Under the pieces are notes generated by a model. The model was not told the DNA's origin. It worked only from the letters and a program-made list of their open reading frames with translations, and did no database searches. 36,797 nt of DNA from Bacteroidales bacterium (GTDB lineage: Bacteria; Bacteroidota; Bacteroidia; Bacteroidales; UBA4181): contig JAISWR010000146.1 in NCBI GenBank assembly GCA_031270985.1, forward strand, positions 1-36,797, read 5' to 3'. Of this stretch, positions 15,181 to 23,351 are shown piece after piece. Position 1 is the stretch's first letter. Each line of letters opens with the position of its first letter. The translations under genes were made by a program, and so were the position numbers.

Positions 15181-17012
15181 ATTGATTGTTTTAAAGAGAA
15201 TCCCAGCACCATTACGTCATCCACTTGATCAGCGCCTTGTTTCCAATTGTCAAAAAATTTGTTCACAGCGGCGTACTGTTCCTGCATGGGCTGTTTCGAT
15301 ATTTGGCTCAGCATCTTGTGGAATTGTTTTGAACCGATTCGTTTGAAGTTTTCATTCGGTTGATCGCAAAAGCCATCGGAAAATAAATAAAACCGCATCG
15401 AAGGCTTCATCTCAAAAGTTTTAAGGTCGAACTTGCCGATATAGTTGAACAATTCCTGAGAACCGCCCACCGAGGCCATATTTCCTTTTACCAGAATGAT
15501 TTCGTCGTCGGCACAAATCAACAGTGGGCGGTAGGCGCCGGCGAAATAAATCTGTTTCTTTTCGAAATCCAGCGTGACCACAGCGGCATCCATACCGTCA
15601 AAGTTGTTATTGTTCTTTTGATCCAGCATTTCCACGATGGCGTAATTCACTTTGAGCAATATTTCGTCGGGCATGAATATGCCATCGCCTTCTACGATGT
15701 GATTGAGCAAATTCATGCCGATGAGTGACATGAATGCGCCCGGCACCCCATGCCCCGTACAGTCGGCAGCTACAAGCACCAATTTTTTATCCGTTTGTGA
15801 GAACCAGTAAAAATCGCCGCTCACAATGGCGGCAGGCTTGAAAAAGATAAAGAAATCATCCAACATGCTGCGCATATCAATTTCTCTGTTCTTTTTAAGC
15901 GCCGCATTTTGTATGCGCAATGCATAATTGATACTGTCGGTAAGGTTGATTTTTTGGCTCTCTATTTCTTCTTTTTGTTTTATAATCAGTTGATTACGCT
16001 CTTTCAACAAAATATTCATCTTGTTTTTCATGCGGTACAACCGTATGAAAATCAACAGCGCCATCAGGATGATTACCAGCAGCGTAGAAAGGAAAATAAT
16101 GCTTAACTGCTGTTGTTGCTGTTCGGAACGCTGTCTTTCCAAAATGCTTTCTTTGAGCAGATTATCTTTTTCCAGCAGGTTTTTTTCCAATTCCGCTCTG
16201 GTATATTTCCGGTAAAGGGATTCGTTTTCGCTGCGGGTGTTGTATAATTCTTCTTCCTTGTTTATCAGCTCTCTATTTGCCAGCCTGAGTTGCAAGTCTT
16301 GATTTTCTTTTTCCATTTCCAGCAATTTGAGTTGCAGGTTCGTTTCGGAGAGTTTCTTTTTGGCTGCCTGTTCCTTTTCCGATCTCATTTCTTCGTGGAA
16401 AGAGCGGTAATACCCGAAATATTCGTATGCTTTATCCGGCTGTTTTGCTTTTTCATAAGTTTCGGACAACATGCCGTAGCAACTTGTCATCTGCTCAATG
16501 TCGTTCAATTCGCGCGCCAGCGTCAGCGCCTCGTTCAAAACGCCTATACTTTCGTCGAATCTCTGCAGGTTGTTCAGCACCACCGACATGTGAATCAACG
16601 TGGATATCATACTGATGTCGTCTTTCATCATTTTCCTGTAAGACAGCGTTTGTTTGAAGTATCCGTAAGCGGTTTCGTATTGGTGCATGTCGTTGTAAAG
16701 TATCCCCAGATTACTGTTGATCATGGACATACCGCTCAAATTATCTAATTTCCCGTTTAATATCAGCGATTTTTTGTACCATTCTGCCGCCTTTTCAAAC
16801 AGATTGTGCTCCCAATAGATAAATGCAATTTGGTCATAATACCGGCTTTCTTCCTTCAAATCACCCTGTTGTTGGGCAATTAGCGCTTTTTGCCGATCTT
16901 GATAAATGGCAAAAGTGTCGGCAGGCAGCAAAGGTACCACCTCCACATCAACTTGCGCAACTGCCGGAAAGGCACACAACCATGTGAATATGAGTAAAAT
17001 AATATTTCGCAT
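15177..17012 (-). CDS. Membrane-anchored TPR / SpoIIE-type PP2C phosphatase
   Basis: Domain order in this 611-residue protein: signal peptide (1-19, cleavage after AVA), periplasmic TPR-type helical repeats (about 30-205), coiled coil (about 205-302), one membrane span (303-324, SIIFLSTLLVIILMALLIFI), a cytoplasmic coiled coil (about 330-375), then a PP2C/SpoIIE phosphatase domain (385-608). The metal-binding Asp residues are present: SGDFYWF (Asp400), AADCTGHGVPGAFMS (Asp417), FSDGF and DDVMVLGF. It should dephosphorylate a Ser/Thr-phosphorylated partner, often an anti-sigma-factor antagonist, in response to a periplasmic signal. No such partner or kinase is encoded nearby. It heads an operon with the Ig-like repeat protein and yicC. 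Confidence 0.9.
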   Translation of the reverse strand: MRNIILLIFTWLCAFPAVAQVDVEVVPLLPADTFAIYQDRQKALIAQQQGDLKEESRYYDQIAFIYWEHNLFEKAAEWYKKSLILNGKLDNLSGMSMINSNLGILYNDMHQYETAYGYFKQTLSYRKMMKDDISMISTLIHMSVVLNNLQRFDESIGVLNEALTLARELNDIEQMTSCYGMLSETYEKAKQPDKAYEYFGYYRSFHEEMRSEKEQAAKKKLSETNLQLKLLEMEKENQDLQLRLANRELINKEEELYNTRSENESLYRKYTRAELEKNLLEKDNLLKESILERQRSEQQQQQLSIIFLSTLLVIILMALLIFIRLYRMKNKMNILLKERNQLIIKQKEEIESQKINLTDSINYALRIQNAALKKNREIDMRSMLDDFFIFFKPAAIVSGDFYWFSQTDKKLVLVAADCTGHGVPGAFMSLIGMNLLNHIVEGDGIFMPDEILLKVNYAIVEMLDQKNNNNFDGMDAAVVTLDFEKKQIYFAGAYRPLLICADDEIILVKGNMASVGGSQELFNYIGKFDLKTFEMKPSMRFYLFSDGFCDQPNENFKRIGSKQFHKMLSQISKQPMQEQYAAVNKFFDNWKQGADQVDDVMVLGFSLKQSI

Positions 17013-17054
17013 CTGTTTTTACATCCAATTGAATATCGTTTGTAATAATAATTG

Positions 17055-17088
17055 CAAATTTACGAATTTTTTTTCTGATATTTACAAA
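17055..17088 (-). promoter_or_regulatory. Promoter of the SpoIIE-phosphatase operon
   Basis: On the minus strand, TTTG (17088-17085), 22 bases, TAAATTTG (17062-17055). The -7 box matches; the spacing is slightly longer than the usual 19-21. It lies about 43 bases upstream of the ATG at 17012. Confidence 0.6.
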
Positions 17089-17258
17089 CGGGTAAAAAAT
17101 TGGTTAAAAAAAGTTTGAGGTGCTGTTATTGCTCATGTAAGTGATAAAAATAACCGGTTGGCATATACTGATGCGTATTTGTACCAATTGGGCATTTGAG
17201 GATAATATGTTACGGATAAAAACCAAATTTTTAGTTTTTTTAAAAGAATAGTTTTCCA
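17089..17258. other. Non-coding spacer left of MITE copy B
   Basis: AT-rich sequence between the SpoIIE operon promoter and the repeat element. I see no gene, terminator or RNA structure in it. Confidence 0.4.
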
Positions 17259-17435
17259 TTTAAACCCTAACTTCGTCATATTTACCCGTCTATGATTGTA
17301 ATAGTTTAGTAAAACAAAAGTATGTAGGATTTTATAGGCTACCTAATTAGGTAGTCTATAAAATAAGTGTAATAGTTTAAATATTAATATTTTATAGAAA
17401 ATTGCTCCCTAACTTTTGCGGAGTTAGGGTTTAAA
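17259..17435. repeat. MITE-like repeat, copy B (long form)
   Basis: A 177-bp element with terminal inverted repeats: TTTAAACCCTAACTT on the left, GAGTTAGGGTTTAAA on the right, 14 of 15 bases matching, and the similarity continues a little inward. It shares most of its length with copy A at 3914-4024, in the same order. The additional 60 or so bases contain a perfect palindrome, CTACCTAATTAGGTAG (17340-17355), and lie between two ATTTTATA motifs. The right end also forms its own hairpin (CCCTAACT-N7-AGTTAGGG). No ORF is present. TTTAAA at both ends is palindromic, so the target duplication cannot be told from the element end. Confidence 0.7.
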
Positions 17436-17444
17436 TTATTAGTT

Positions 17445-17452
17445 TACCTTTG
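17445..17452 (+). promoter_or_regulatory. -7 promoter element of the TPR pseudogene
   Basis: TACCTTTG matches TAnnTTTG and lies 21 bases before the ATG at 17474. The place where the -33 box should be (about 17421-17424) is inside MITE copy B. Confidence 0.5.
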
Positions 17453-17473
17453 CTTCAAAATATTTTATCCGTC

Positions 17474-17824
17474 ATGAAACATATTTTACTTATTTCAGTA
17501 TGTTTTGCGCGTCGCTTTTTGCCCAAAGCGATAGCGAAAGAGCGTTCAATGCCTATGTGTCGGGGCAATACGAAGAGGCGCTCGCCCTTATCCGGCAGTG
17601 TATCGGCTTTGGACTGGTATGTCTGCTATTTGAACCTCATATTGCCCGGATGGGAAACCAAAACATGGACGGAAGAAGAACGCAAACAAACGTCATACCG
17701 TAACACAGCTATTGACAGAGTGGCGGCGCTGAAAGTAGATTGATTCTTTCAGGAAGGCAAAAAATAACTGATTGCCAAATTTTCAGGTGCATATCCGGAA
17801 AGTGAACTGATCAGATCGTCTTGA
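17474..17824 (+). pseudogene. Frameshifted gene for a small secreted TPR-type protein
   Basis: Reading across frames gives a coherent start: MKHILLIS, then (next frame) MFCASLFAQSDSERAFNAYV and SGQYEEALALIRQC, then (first frame again) SALDWYVCYLNLILPGWETK and onward to a stop at 17742, and another frame gives LIAKFSGAYPESELIRSS. Together this looks like a signal peptide followed by a TPR-like helical pair (AFNAYVSGQYEEALALI). At least three frame changes are needed, so the gene is broken. The two ORF-track entries here are its pieces. The MITE directly upstream may have removed its promoter. Confidence 0.6.
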
Positions 17825-17887
17825 ACAGCAAAGCCCTTATTCTAAGATAAATGCACTCGGTCGGGGTGAAATATGGAAGCCGTTCGT

Positions 17888-19780
17888 TTACAATGCTTTC
17901 AGATTTTCGTCATTTATGATGTTTTTCCCTTCCGGAGTGTACAGGAACTGGATAAGTGCGGCATAGCGTTCGGTGATTTTCCCGCGCACTATCTTCATGG
18001 TGCTGTTCATCAACTGGTTTTGTTCCGTAAACGCTTCCGGCAACACGCCAACGGCAGTGGGCAACCACCGTTCGGGAAATTTGCCGGCATAGATGCCTCC
18101 TTTTTTGTAAAGGTCTATCTCCTGCCGGAGGAGTTCAAGCGCTTTTTCCTTGCCGGCGACGGTATTCCGGTCTGCGTCCTGCGATTTCACATACGCATTC
18201 AAGGCTTCTTTGTTGGGCACAACCAGTGCAATGGTGTACGGGCTTTGATTGTTGTAGAGCATGATCTGGTCAATGTAGCGCGAGTTGGTTGTCATTTCCT
18301 CTTCGATGCCTTCGGGGCTGTATTTTTCGCCGTCACTGCCGATGAGCAGGCTCTTAAACCTGCCTGTGACGTACAGGAAGCCGTCTTTGTCCATGTAGCC
18401 CATGTCGCCGGTGTAGAGCCATTCGTTGCGCACGGTTTCTTCGGTGGCTTTGGGATTTTTCCAGTATCCCGCCATCACGTTTTCGCCGCGTATCACGATT
18501 TCTCCTTTTTCGCCTATTGGCAGTTCTTTGCCGTCGGCGTCGCAAATTTTCAAATCCATCGGCTGCACCAGAAAGCCCGACGAGCCGAGTTTATGCTTGG
18601 GGCGGACATTGGAGGAAATCACGGGAGTGGCTTCCGACAAGCCGTAGCCTTGAAACATGGGGATGCCCAGCGCGTAGTAAAAACGTTGCATCTGTATGTC
18701 GAGCAATGCACCGCCGCCGATGAAGAAATCCAGTTCTCCGCCGAAGACTTGGCGTATTTTTGCGAACAGCAGTTTGTCAAACAGCGCTATCAATGGACGT
18801 TTCCAGCATTGTGCCACGCCGCCTCTGTTGTAGCCCTCCTTGTTGTAAGAATAGGCAATGTTTAGCGCAAAATTGAACATCTTCCACGTGAAATTGCCTT
18901 TGGCTTTAATACCCGATTCGATATTTTTCCTGAAATTTTTTGCCAGCGAAGGTACGCTCAACAGCACATGCGGCTTGACTTCTCTGATATTGAGCGGGAT
19001 ATTTTTGAGTGTTTCCACCGGCGTTTTTCCTGTTTTCACGGTTGCCACACTTGCGCCGCTTGCCATGAAACTGTAAAAACCTGCCACATGTGCAAAGCAG
19101 TGGTCGAGTGGCAGGATGATCAGCGTGCGGTAAAAGGTCGGGATGGTGATGAGACTCAACGCCTGTTCCACGTTGGCGGTATAATTTCTGTGTGTCAGGA
19201 GGATGCCTTTGGGGTCGGCGGTAGTGCCGGAGGTGTAACTGATGTTGGCATAATCGCTGCCTTTCACTTGTGCGGCGGTTTTGGCGACGCAATCCGGATA
19301 GGCAGCTAACTGTGCGTCGCCCATGCGGTACAATTCCGCCAACGGCAGTTCGTTGTCGCGGTATGTCTGCTGTTCGTCCAACACGATCACCTTGAGCAGC
19401 AACGGGAGATCCGGAACGACAGCGCGGATTTTTGCCAACTGTCCGCCCGAAACGATGACATATTTCGCTTCCGAATGTTGCAAGCGGAAAATCAGGTCGT
19501 TGTGTTCTTCCAGCTTGATGGACAACGGTACATTCACCGCTCCGGTGTGCAAAATAGCCAATTCGCCGATGATCCAGTCATTGCGTCCTTCCGACAGCAA
19601 AGCCGCCTTATCGCCCATTTTCATGCCGAGTTGCAGCAAACCTGCCGCCAACCGCTGTACCTGTTCCCATGTTTGGCGATAGGTGGTCGGTTCGAAACAG
19701 TCCGTCTTCTTTTCCCACAAAAAAGGATTGTTGCCGTATCGTGCAACACATTCCTCAAAAAGTTGAGTAATTGTTTTCAT
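17888..19780 (-). CDS. AMP-dependent synthetase / long-chain fatty acid-CoA ligase
   Basis: This 630-residue adenylate-forming enzyme activates a carboxylic acid, probably a long-chain fatty acid, to its acyl-AMP and then CoA thioester. Motifs: ISYTSGTTADPKG (about residues 180-192, phosphate-binding loop), GYGLSEATPVISS (adenine pocket), YTGDMGYMDKDGFLYVTGR (conserved Asp and hinge) and the C-terminal lid SDGEKYSPEGIEEEM with its conserved Lys. The ORF track adds 30 residues upstream; the ATG at 19780 (MKTITQLFEECVARYGNNPF) matches the family N-terminus. It is a single-gene unit, divergent from the Omp85-type barrel gene. The chain-length preference cannot be read from the sequence. Confidence 0.9.
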   Translation of the reverse strand: MKTITQLFEECVARYGNNPFLWEKKTDCFEPTTYRQTWEQVQRLAAGLLQLGMKMGDKAALLSEGRNDWIIGELAILHTGAVNVPLSIKLEEHNDLIFRLQHSEAKYVIVSGGQLAKIRAVVPDLPLLLKVIVLDEQQTYRDNELPLAELYRMGDAQLAAYPDCVAKTAAQVKGSDYANISYTSGTTADPKGILLTHRNYTANVEQALSLITIPTFYRTLIILPLDHCFAHVAGFYSFMASGASVATVKTGKTPVETLKNIPLNIREVKPHVLLSVPSLAKNFRKNIESGIKAKGNFTWKMFNFALNIAYSYNKEGYNRGGVAQCWKRPLIALFDKLLFAKIRQVFGGELDFFIGGGALLDIQMQRFYYALGIPMFQGYGLSEATPVISSNVRPKHKLGSSGFLVQPMDLKICDADGKELPIGEKGEIVIRGENVMAGYWKNPKATEETVRNEWLYTGDMGYMDKDGFLYVTGRFKSLLIGSDGEKYSPEGIEEEMTTNSRYIDQIMLYNNQSPYTIALVVPNKEALNAYVKSQDADRNTVAGKEKALELLRQEIDLYKKGGIYAGKFPERWLPTAVGVLPEAFTEQNQLMNSTMKIVRGKITERYAALIQFLYTPEGKNIINDENLKAL

Positions 19781-19850
19781 GACGTTTGTGATACAATGTA
19801 TAAAACTGCAAAATAAATATTTTTGAATGAATTTCGTATTCATTGTTATG

Positions 19851-19858
19851 TATTTTTG
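19851..19858 (+). promoter_or_regulatory. -7 promoter element of the outer-membrane barrel gene
   Basis: TATTTTTG matches TAnnTTTG, 26 bases before the ATG at 19885. A second identical box lies at 19870-19877, closer to the start codon. Neither has a good -33 TTTG, so the choice is uncertain. Confidence 0.45.
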
Positions 19859-19884
19859 TGCAAAAAACATATTTTTGCGAGCTG

Positions 19885-21237
19885 ATGAAAAATATTTTTT
19901 TAACCTTTTTGCCAGTCATATTTGGTCTGTGCGGCACATGTTGCGTGTTTGGGCATAATCCGTACGCGGTGGATTCGTCATACGATTCCGCATCGTTCGT
20001 CAAAACGGGATTAACGTTCGGAGCGTTGCCGGCTGTCGCTTTTGATACGGACATCGGCTTCAAATACGGAGCATTGACCAATTTCTATCTTTTCGGTAAC
20101 GGTTCCACTTATCCCCAATATCTTCATTCGTTTTATCTTGAATGGAACCATACCACCAAGGGCAGCGGACTGTGGCAATTTATCTATGACTCGAAATATC
20201 TGATTCCGAATATACGTATCACCGCCGAGACCAGTTATTTTACCGAACAGGCGCTTGATTTTTACGGTTTCAACGGCTATCGCGCCTGGTATCAGCCCGA
20301 TTTTGAGCGGGAGGGTCATGCGGATTACATTTCGCGGATGTTCTACCGGCACGAACGGCGGATGTTGCGGATACGCGCCGATTTTCAAGGCAATGCGGTT
20401 GGGAGACGACTACGTTGGATGGCCGGATTGGAGTACAACGGATTCAAAATAGCCACTGTGGACATTGACCGGTTGAACAGGGGCAGAAACGAAAACGACA
20501 AACTGCCTGAAAACACACCGTTATTGTACGATAAATTTGTGGAATGGGGGGCAATACCCGACGTGCAGAAAAACGGCGGGAAACATTACCTGTTCAAATT
20601 CGGCTTGGTGTATGACACCCGCGACAACGAGCCGAATCCTATGCGCGGCGTGTGGAGTGAAATATTGTTGCTCACTGCGCCAACATGGTTGGGGAATCGG
20701 ACAGGGTTTGCCAAATTGGCAATCACCCACCGCCAATATTTCACATTGTCGGAAGAAACGCTCAGCTTAGCATACAGGGTGAGTTACCAGCCGAAAATAG
20801 GCGGAACCATGCCGTTTTATATGTTGCCGTATATCTACAACACAAATATTACACGCGACGGTTTGGGAGGAGCGAAGACGTTGCGGGGAATCTTGCGTAA
20901 CCGTGTAGTGGGCGAGGATATTTTTTACGGAAACGTGGAGTTGCGTTGGAAATTTTTGCGTACTCTGCTGTGGAACCAACATCTTTACTTTGCCTTGTCG
21001 GCGTTTACGGATTTCGGGCAGGTGGTCGGCAATTACGCTTTCGTTTATGATACCGGCAATGCCGAAGCGCGGGAATGGTTTGCCAGAGGCGAGGGGGAAA
21101 GTTTGCACCTGAGTTATGGCGGCGGCATATCCGGTGCGCTGAATCACAATTTTGTCGCCCACATCAACTACGGGCGGGCTGTTGACAGTCGCGACGGGAA
21201 GTCGGGATTGTACATCGGACTGAATTACTTGTTTTGA
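19885..21237 (+). CDS. Outer-membrane beta-barrel protein, Omp85 / surface-antigen type
   Basis: The 450-residue product has a signal peptide (MKNIFLTFLPVIFGLCGTCCVFG, cleavage about residue 23) and then alternating amphipathic beta strands typical of a 16-stranded barrel. LRGILRNRVVGEDIFYGNVELRWKF near the C-terminal third resembles the conserved VRG-type motif and last strands of the Bac_surface_Ag (PF01103) domain. It ends in an aromatic residue (YLF), as outer-membrane barrels do. No POTRA domains precede the barrel, so it is a stand-alone barrel rather than BamA or TamA. The ATG at 19885 is chosen over the longer ORF-track start because it gives a proper signal peptide. Its stop lies 2 bases from the convergent DUF4835 gene. 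Confidence 0.8.
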   Translation: MKNIFLTFLPVIFGLCGTCCVFGHNPYAVDSSYDSASFVKTGLTFGALPAVAFDTDIGFKYGALTNFYLFGNGSTYPQYLHSFYLEWNHTTKGSGLWQFIYDSKYLIPNIRITAETSYFTEQALDFYGFNGYRAWYQPDFEREGHADYISRMFYRHERRMLRIRADFQGNAVGRRLRWMAGLEYNGFKIATVDIDRLNRGRNENDKLPENTPLLYDKFVEWGAIPDVQKNGGKHYLFKFGLVYDTRDNEPNPMRGVWSEILLLTAPTWLGNRTGFAKLAITHRQYFTLSEETLSLAYRVSYQPKIGGTMPFYMLPYIYNTNITRDGLGGAKTLRGILRNRVVGEDIFYGNVELRWKFLRTLLWNQHLYFALSAFTDFGQVVGNYAFVYDTGNAEAREWFARGEGESLHLSYGGGISGALNHNFVAHINYGRAVDSRDGKSGLYIGLNYLF

Positions 21238-21239
21238 CG

Positions 21240-22148
21240 TTACAAATTGTCATATTTGGATATGCTTGCGGGGTCTATTTCTTTCAGAATTTTCACCACC
21301 CTGCTTTTTTCGTCTGCCGGCGAAACGGCAAACAGTTCCATCCATTCATTGGATTTTGACTCCGACACCATCTGCACGAGTAGCGTGTAAGGATCCGGCT
21401 TACGGCGATAAACATCCTGCAACAGTTTCATGTAGTCGGCTATTTCGCTACGCACTTCATTGGGACGTGTGTTCATCCTGTCCAATCCTAAGCGGTGGTA
21501 TTTGTAACTAAATTCTCGAACACCGCGATAACGGTCATCCGTGAGGTTTTGCGCTATCCAGTAACGGTTTTTGTTGCTGCCCGACCCTTCGTAAGCGCGC
21601 CATCCTTTTTCGCCCGATTTCTGTGCGTTGGCGACAATGGTTTCGGCTTTCCGGAAATACGGTGTTCCTCCGCCTTGAGAAAAGGAATCGTAATCCATTC
21701 CCAGAATAATGTAGATGTAGAACGCAATGATGGACGTGAGGTTCGACTGATAGGTGATTTCGCTGAATTCCAGCGGTTCGCCCTCTACGTAAGTAAATTT
21801 CAGGTTTTCATCCTGAAAATTAAGTAAAATGGTGCTGTACGCCGAGTTAAATACCGGACGCCGCGACTGTACCTGCAACGTTCCCGTAAATTCATTACCC
21901 ACCAGACTTTTGATGTTCAACAGCATATTACATTCAATGCGTTCTTCGACGGAAAAAGCGTTGTTTGTCCACGCCCGCGAATTGACGAACTCGTACAGGG
22001 CGGTTTGCAAGGCGTCCGTCACGCTTTTGTTCGATCCTTGTATCTGGGTGGTCACCAGTTGTATGTTGCACCGCAATTCTTGTCCGTTTGCCGCAAAAGC
22101 CACTGTCATCAAGCAAACCGATATGTAGGTGCGCAAATTAGTTTTCAT
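21240..22148 (-). CDS. DUF4835 family secreted protein (possible type IX secretion component)
   Basis: This 302-residue protein has a signal peptide (YISVCLMTVAFAANG, before QELRCNIQL). It matches the Bacteroidetes DUF4835 family from end to end: QELRCNIQLVTTQIQG, the FVNSRAWTNNAFSVEERIECN segment, TGTLQVQSRRPVFNSAYST, and GMDYDSFSQGGGTPYFRKAE. Some databases link this family to the type IX secretion system under the name PorD; I recall this but cannot verify it here. The start overlaps the 3' end of coaBC by 11 bases, so translation is probably coupled. It is the last gene of the bamD cluster. Confidence 0.85.
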   Translation of the reverse strand: MKTNLRTYISVCLMTVAFAANGQELRCNIQLVTTQIQGSNKSVTDALQTALYEFVNSRAWTNNAFSVEERIECNMLLNIKSLVGNEFTGTLQVQSRRPVFNSAYSTILLNFQDENLKFTYVEGEPLEFSEITYQSNLTSIIAFYIYIILGMDYDSFSQGGGTPYFRKAETIVANAQKSGEKGWRAYEGSGSNKNRYWIAQNLTDDRYRGVREFSYKYHRLGLDRMNTRPNEVRSEIADYMKLLQDVYRRKPDPYTLLVQMVSESKSNEWMELFAVSPADEKSRVVKILKEIDPASISKYDNL

Positions 22149-23340
22149 GGAAATATGCAGTTAATTGATTCACTATGTCATGAGCGACTTCCGTTTTGCT
22201 TTTCAGCGGGAAATGACGGACATTGCCCTGCGCGTCCATAACGGTCACTTTGTTGGTGGGGTGTCCGAATCCTGCTCCTGCTTCTTTCAAGGAGTTGAGT
22301 ACGATAAAGTCCAAATTTTTTCGGTGCAGTTTTTCGAGCGCGTTTTCTTGTTCGTTGTCTGTTTCAAGTGCAAAGCCTGCGGTGATTTGTCCGGCGCGTT
22401 TCATTTTTCCAAGTTCGGCAGCAATATCGTTGGTGCTTACCAGCGGTAATGTAAATTCCTGCTTGTCTTTGATTTTCTGCGTGTGGACATTTGCCGGCGC
22501 GAAGTCGGAAACGGCAGCCGCAAAGATGGCGGCGTCACAGGACGGGAACAGGTCTGCGGCAACCCGATACATTTCTGCGGCGGTCTGCACGTCTGTTTTC
22601 CTGATGGACGGATGCTCCGGCTGCAAACTTGTGGGGCCGCTCACCAGCAACACTTCCGCACCCCGTTGCGCCAATTCTTCCGCAATAGCATAGCTCATTT
22701 TTCCCGATGAATAATTGCTGATGTACCGCACGGGATCTATCGGTTCCTGTGTGGGACCTGCGGTTACCAGCACTTTTTTCCCGTTGCAATCGCCTGTTGT
22801 AAATATTTCGGAAATTTTGCGAACAATCGTTTCCGGTTCTTCCATGCGTCCCTTACCTTCCAAACCGCTTGCCAACTCTCCCGTTCCCGGCGCTATCACA
22901 TGAACTCCGCGCTCCTGCAGGACATTGAGATTGTGCGTGACGGCAGGGTGGAGAAACATATCTACATCCATAGCAGGCGCCACAAGCGTCGGGCAACGCG
23001 CGGACAAATATGTGGTGAGCAAAAGATTGTCGGCTATTCCCGTGGCCATTTTGGCGATGGTGTTGGCTGTTGCCGGCGCGATCAACAAAGCGTCAGCCCA
23101 TATACCCAAATCCACATGACTGTTCCATGCGCCGTTTTCGGGATCAAAAAAATCAACCAGCACTGCATGTTTGGAAAGCGTTGCCATTGTGAGCGGAGAG
23201 ATAAATTCCTTTGCCGATGGCGTCATTATCACCCGCACTTCTGCGCCTTCTTTCACCAAAAAACGGACAAGTACAGCTGCCTTATACGCCGCTATGCTTC
23301 CCGTAACGCCCACGATAATATGTTTTTTCCCGAGCGGCAT
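22138..23340 (-). CDS. coaBC: Bifunctional CoaBC (PPCS / PPC decarboxylase)
   Basis: This 400-residue enzyme joins cysteine to 4'-phosphopantothenate and decarboxylates the product in CoA synthesis. The N-terminal CoaC flavoprotein part has GVTGSIAAYKAA, the conserved His in NSHVDLGIWADALLIAPATANT, and PAMDVDMFLHP. The substrate flap reads ASGLEGKGRM where E. coli has ACG, that is Ser in place of the well-known Cys; I recall this as common in the order. The CoaB part (from about 190) has VTAGPTQEPIDPVRYISNYSSGKM and AAVSDFAP. It starts 11 bases behind the omega-like subunit gene, in the conserved bamD - omega - coaBC - DUF4835 order. Confidence 0.95.
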   Translation of the reverse strand: MPLGKKHIIVGVTGSIAAYKAAVLVRFLVKEGAEVRVIMTPSAKEFISPLTMATLSKHAVLVDFFDPENGAWNSHVDLGIWADALLIAPATANTIAKMATGIADNLLLTTYLSARCPTLVAPAMDVDMFLHPAVTHNLNVLQERGVHVIAPGTGELASGLEGKGRMEEPETIVRKISEIFTTGDCNGKKVLVTAGPTQEPIDPVRYISNYSSGKMSYAIAEELAQRGAEVLLVSGPTSLQPEHPSIRKTDVQTAAEMYRVAADLFPSCDAAIFAAAVSDFAPANVHTQKIKDKQEFTLPLVSTNDIAAELGKMKRAGQITAGFALETDNEQENALEKLHRKNLDFIVLNSLKEAGAGFGHPTNKVTVMDAQGNVRHFPLKSKTEVAHDIVNQLTAYFHEN

Positions 23341-23351
23341 GTCCGGAGAGG

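Noticed and set aside
17873-18865. 330-residue plus-strand ORF opposite the acyl-CoA ligase
   Set aside because: The minus strand encodes clear AMP-ligase motifs; the plus-strand reading is a composition-driven shadow.
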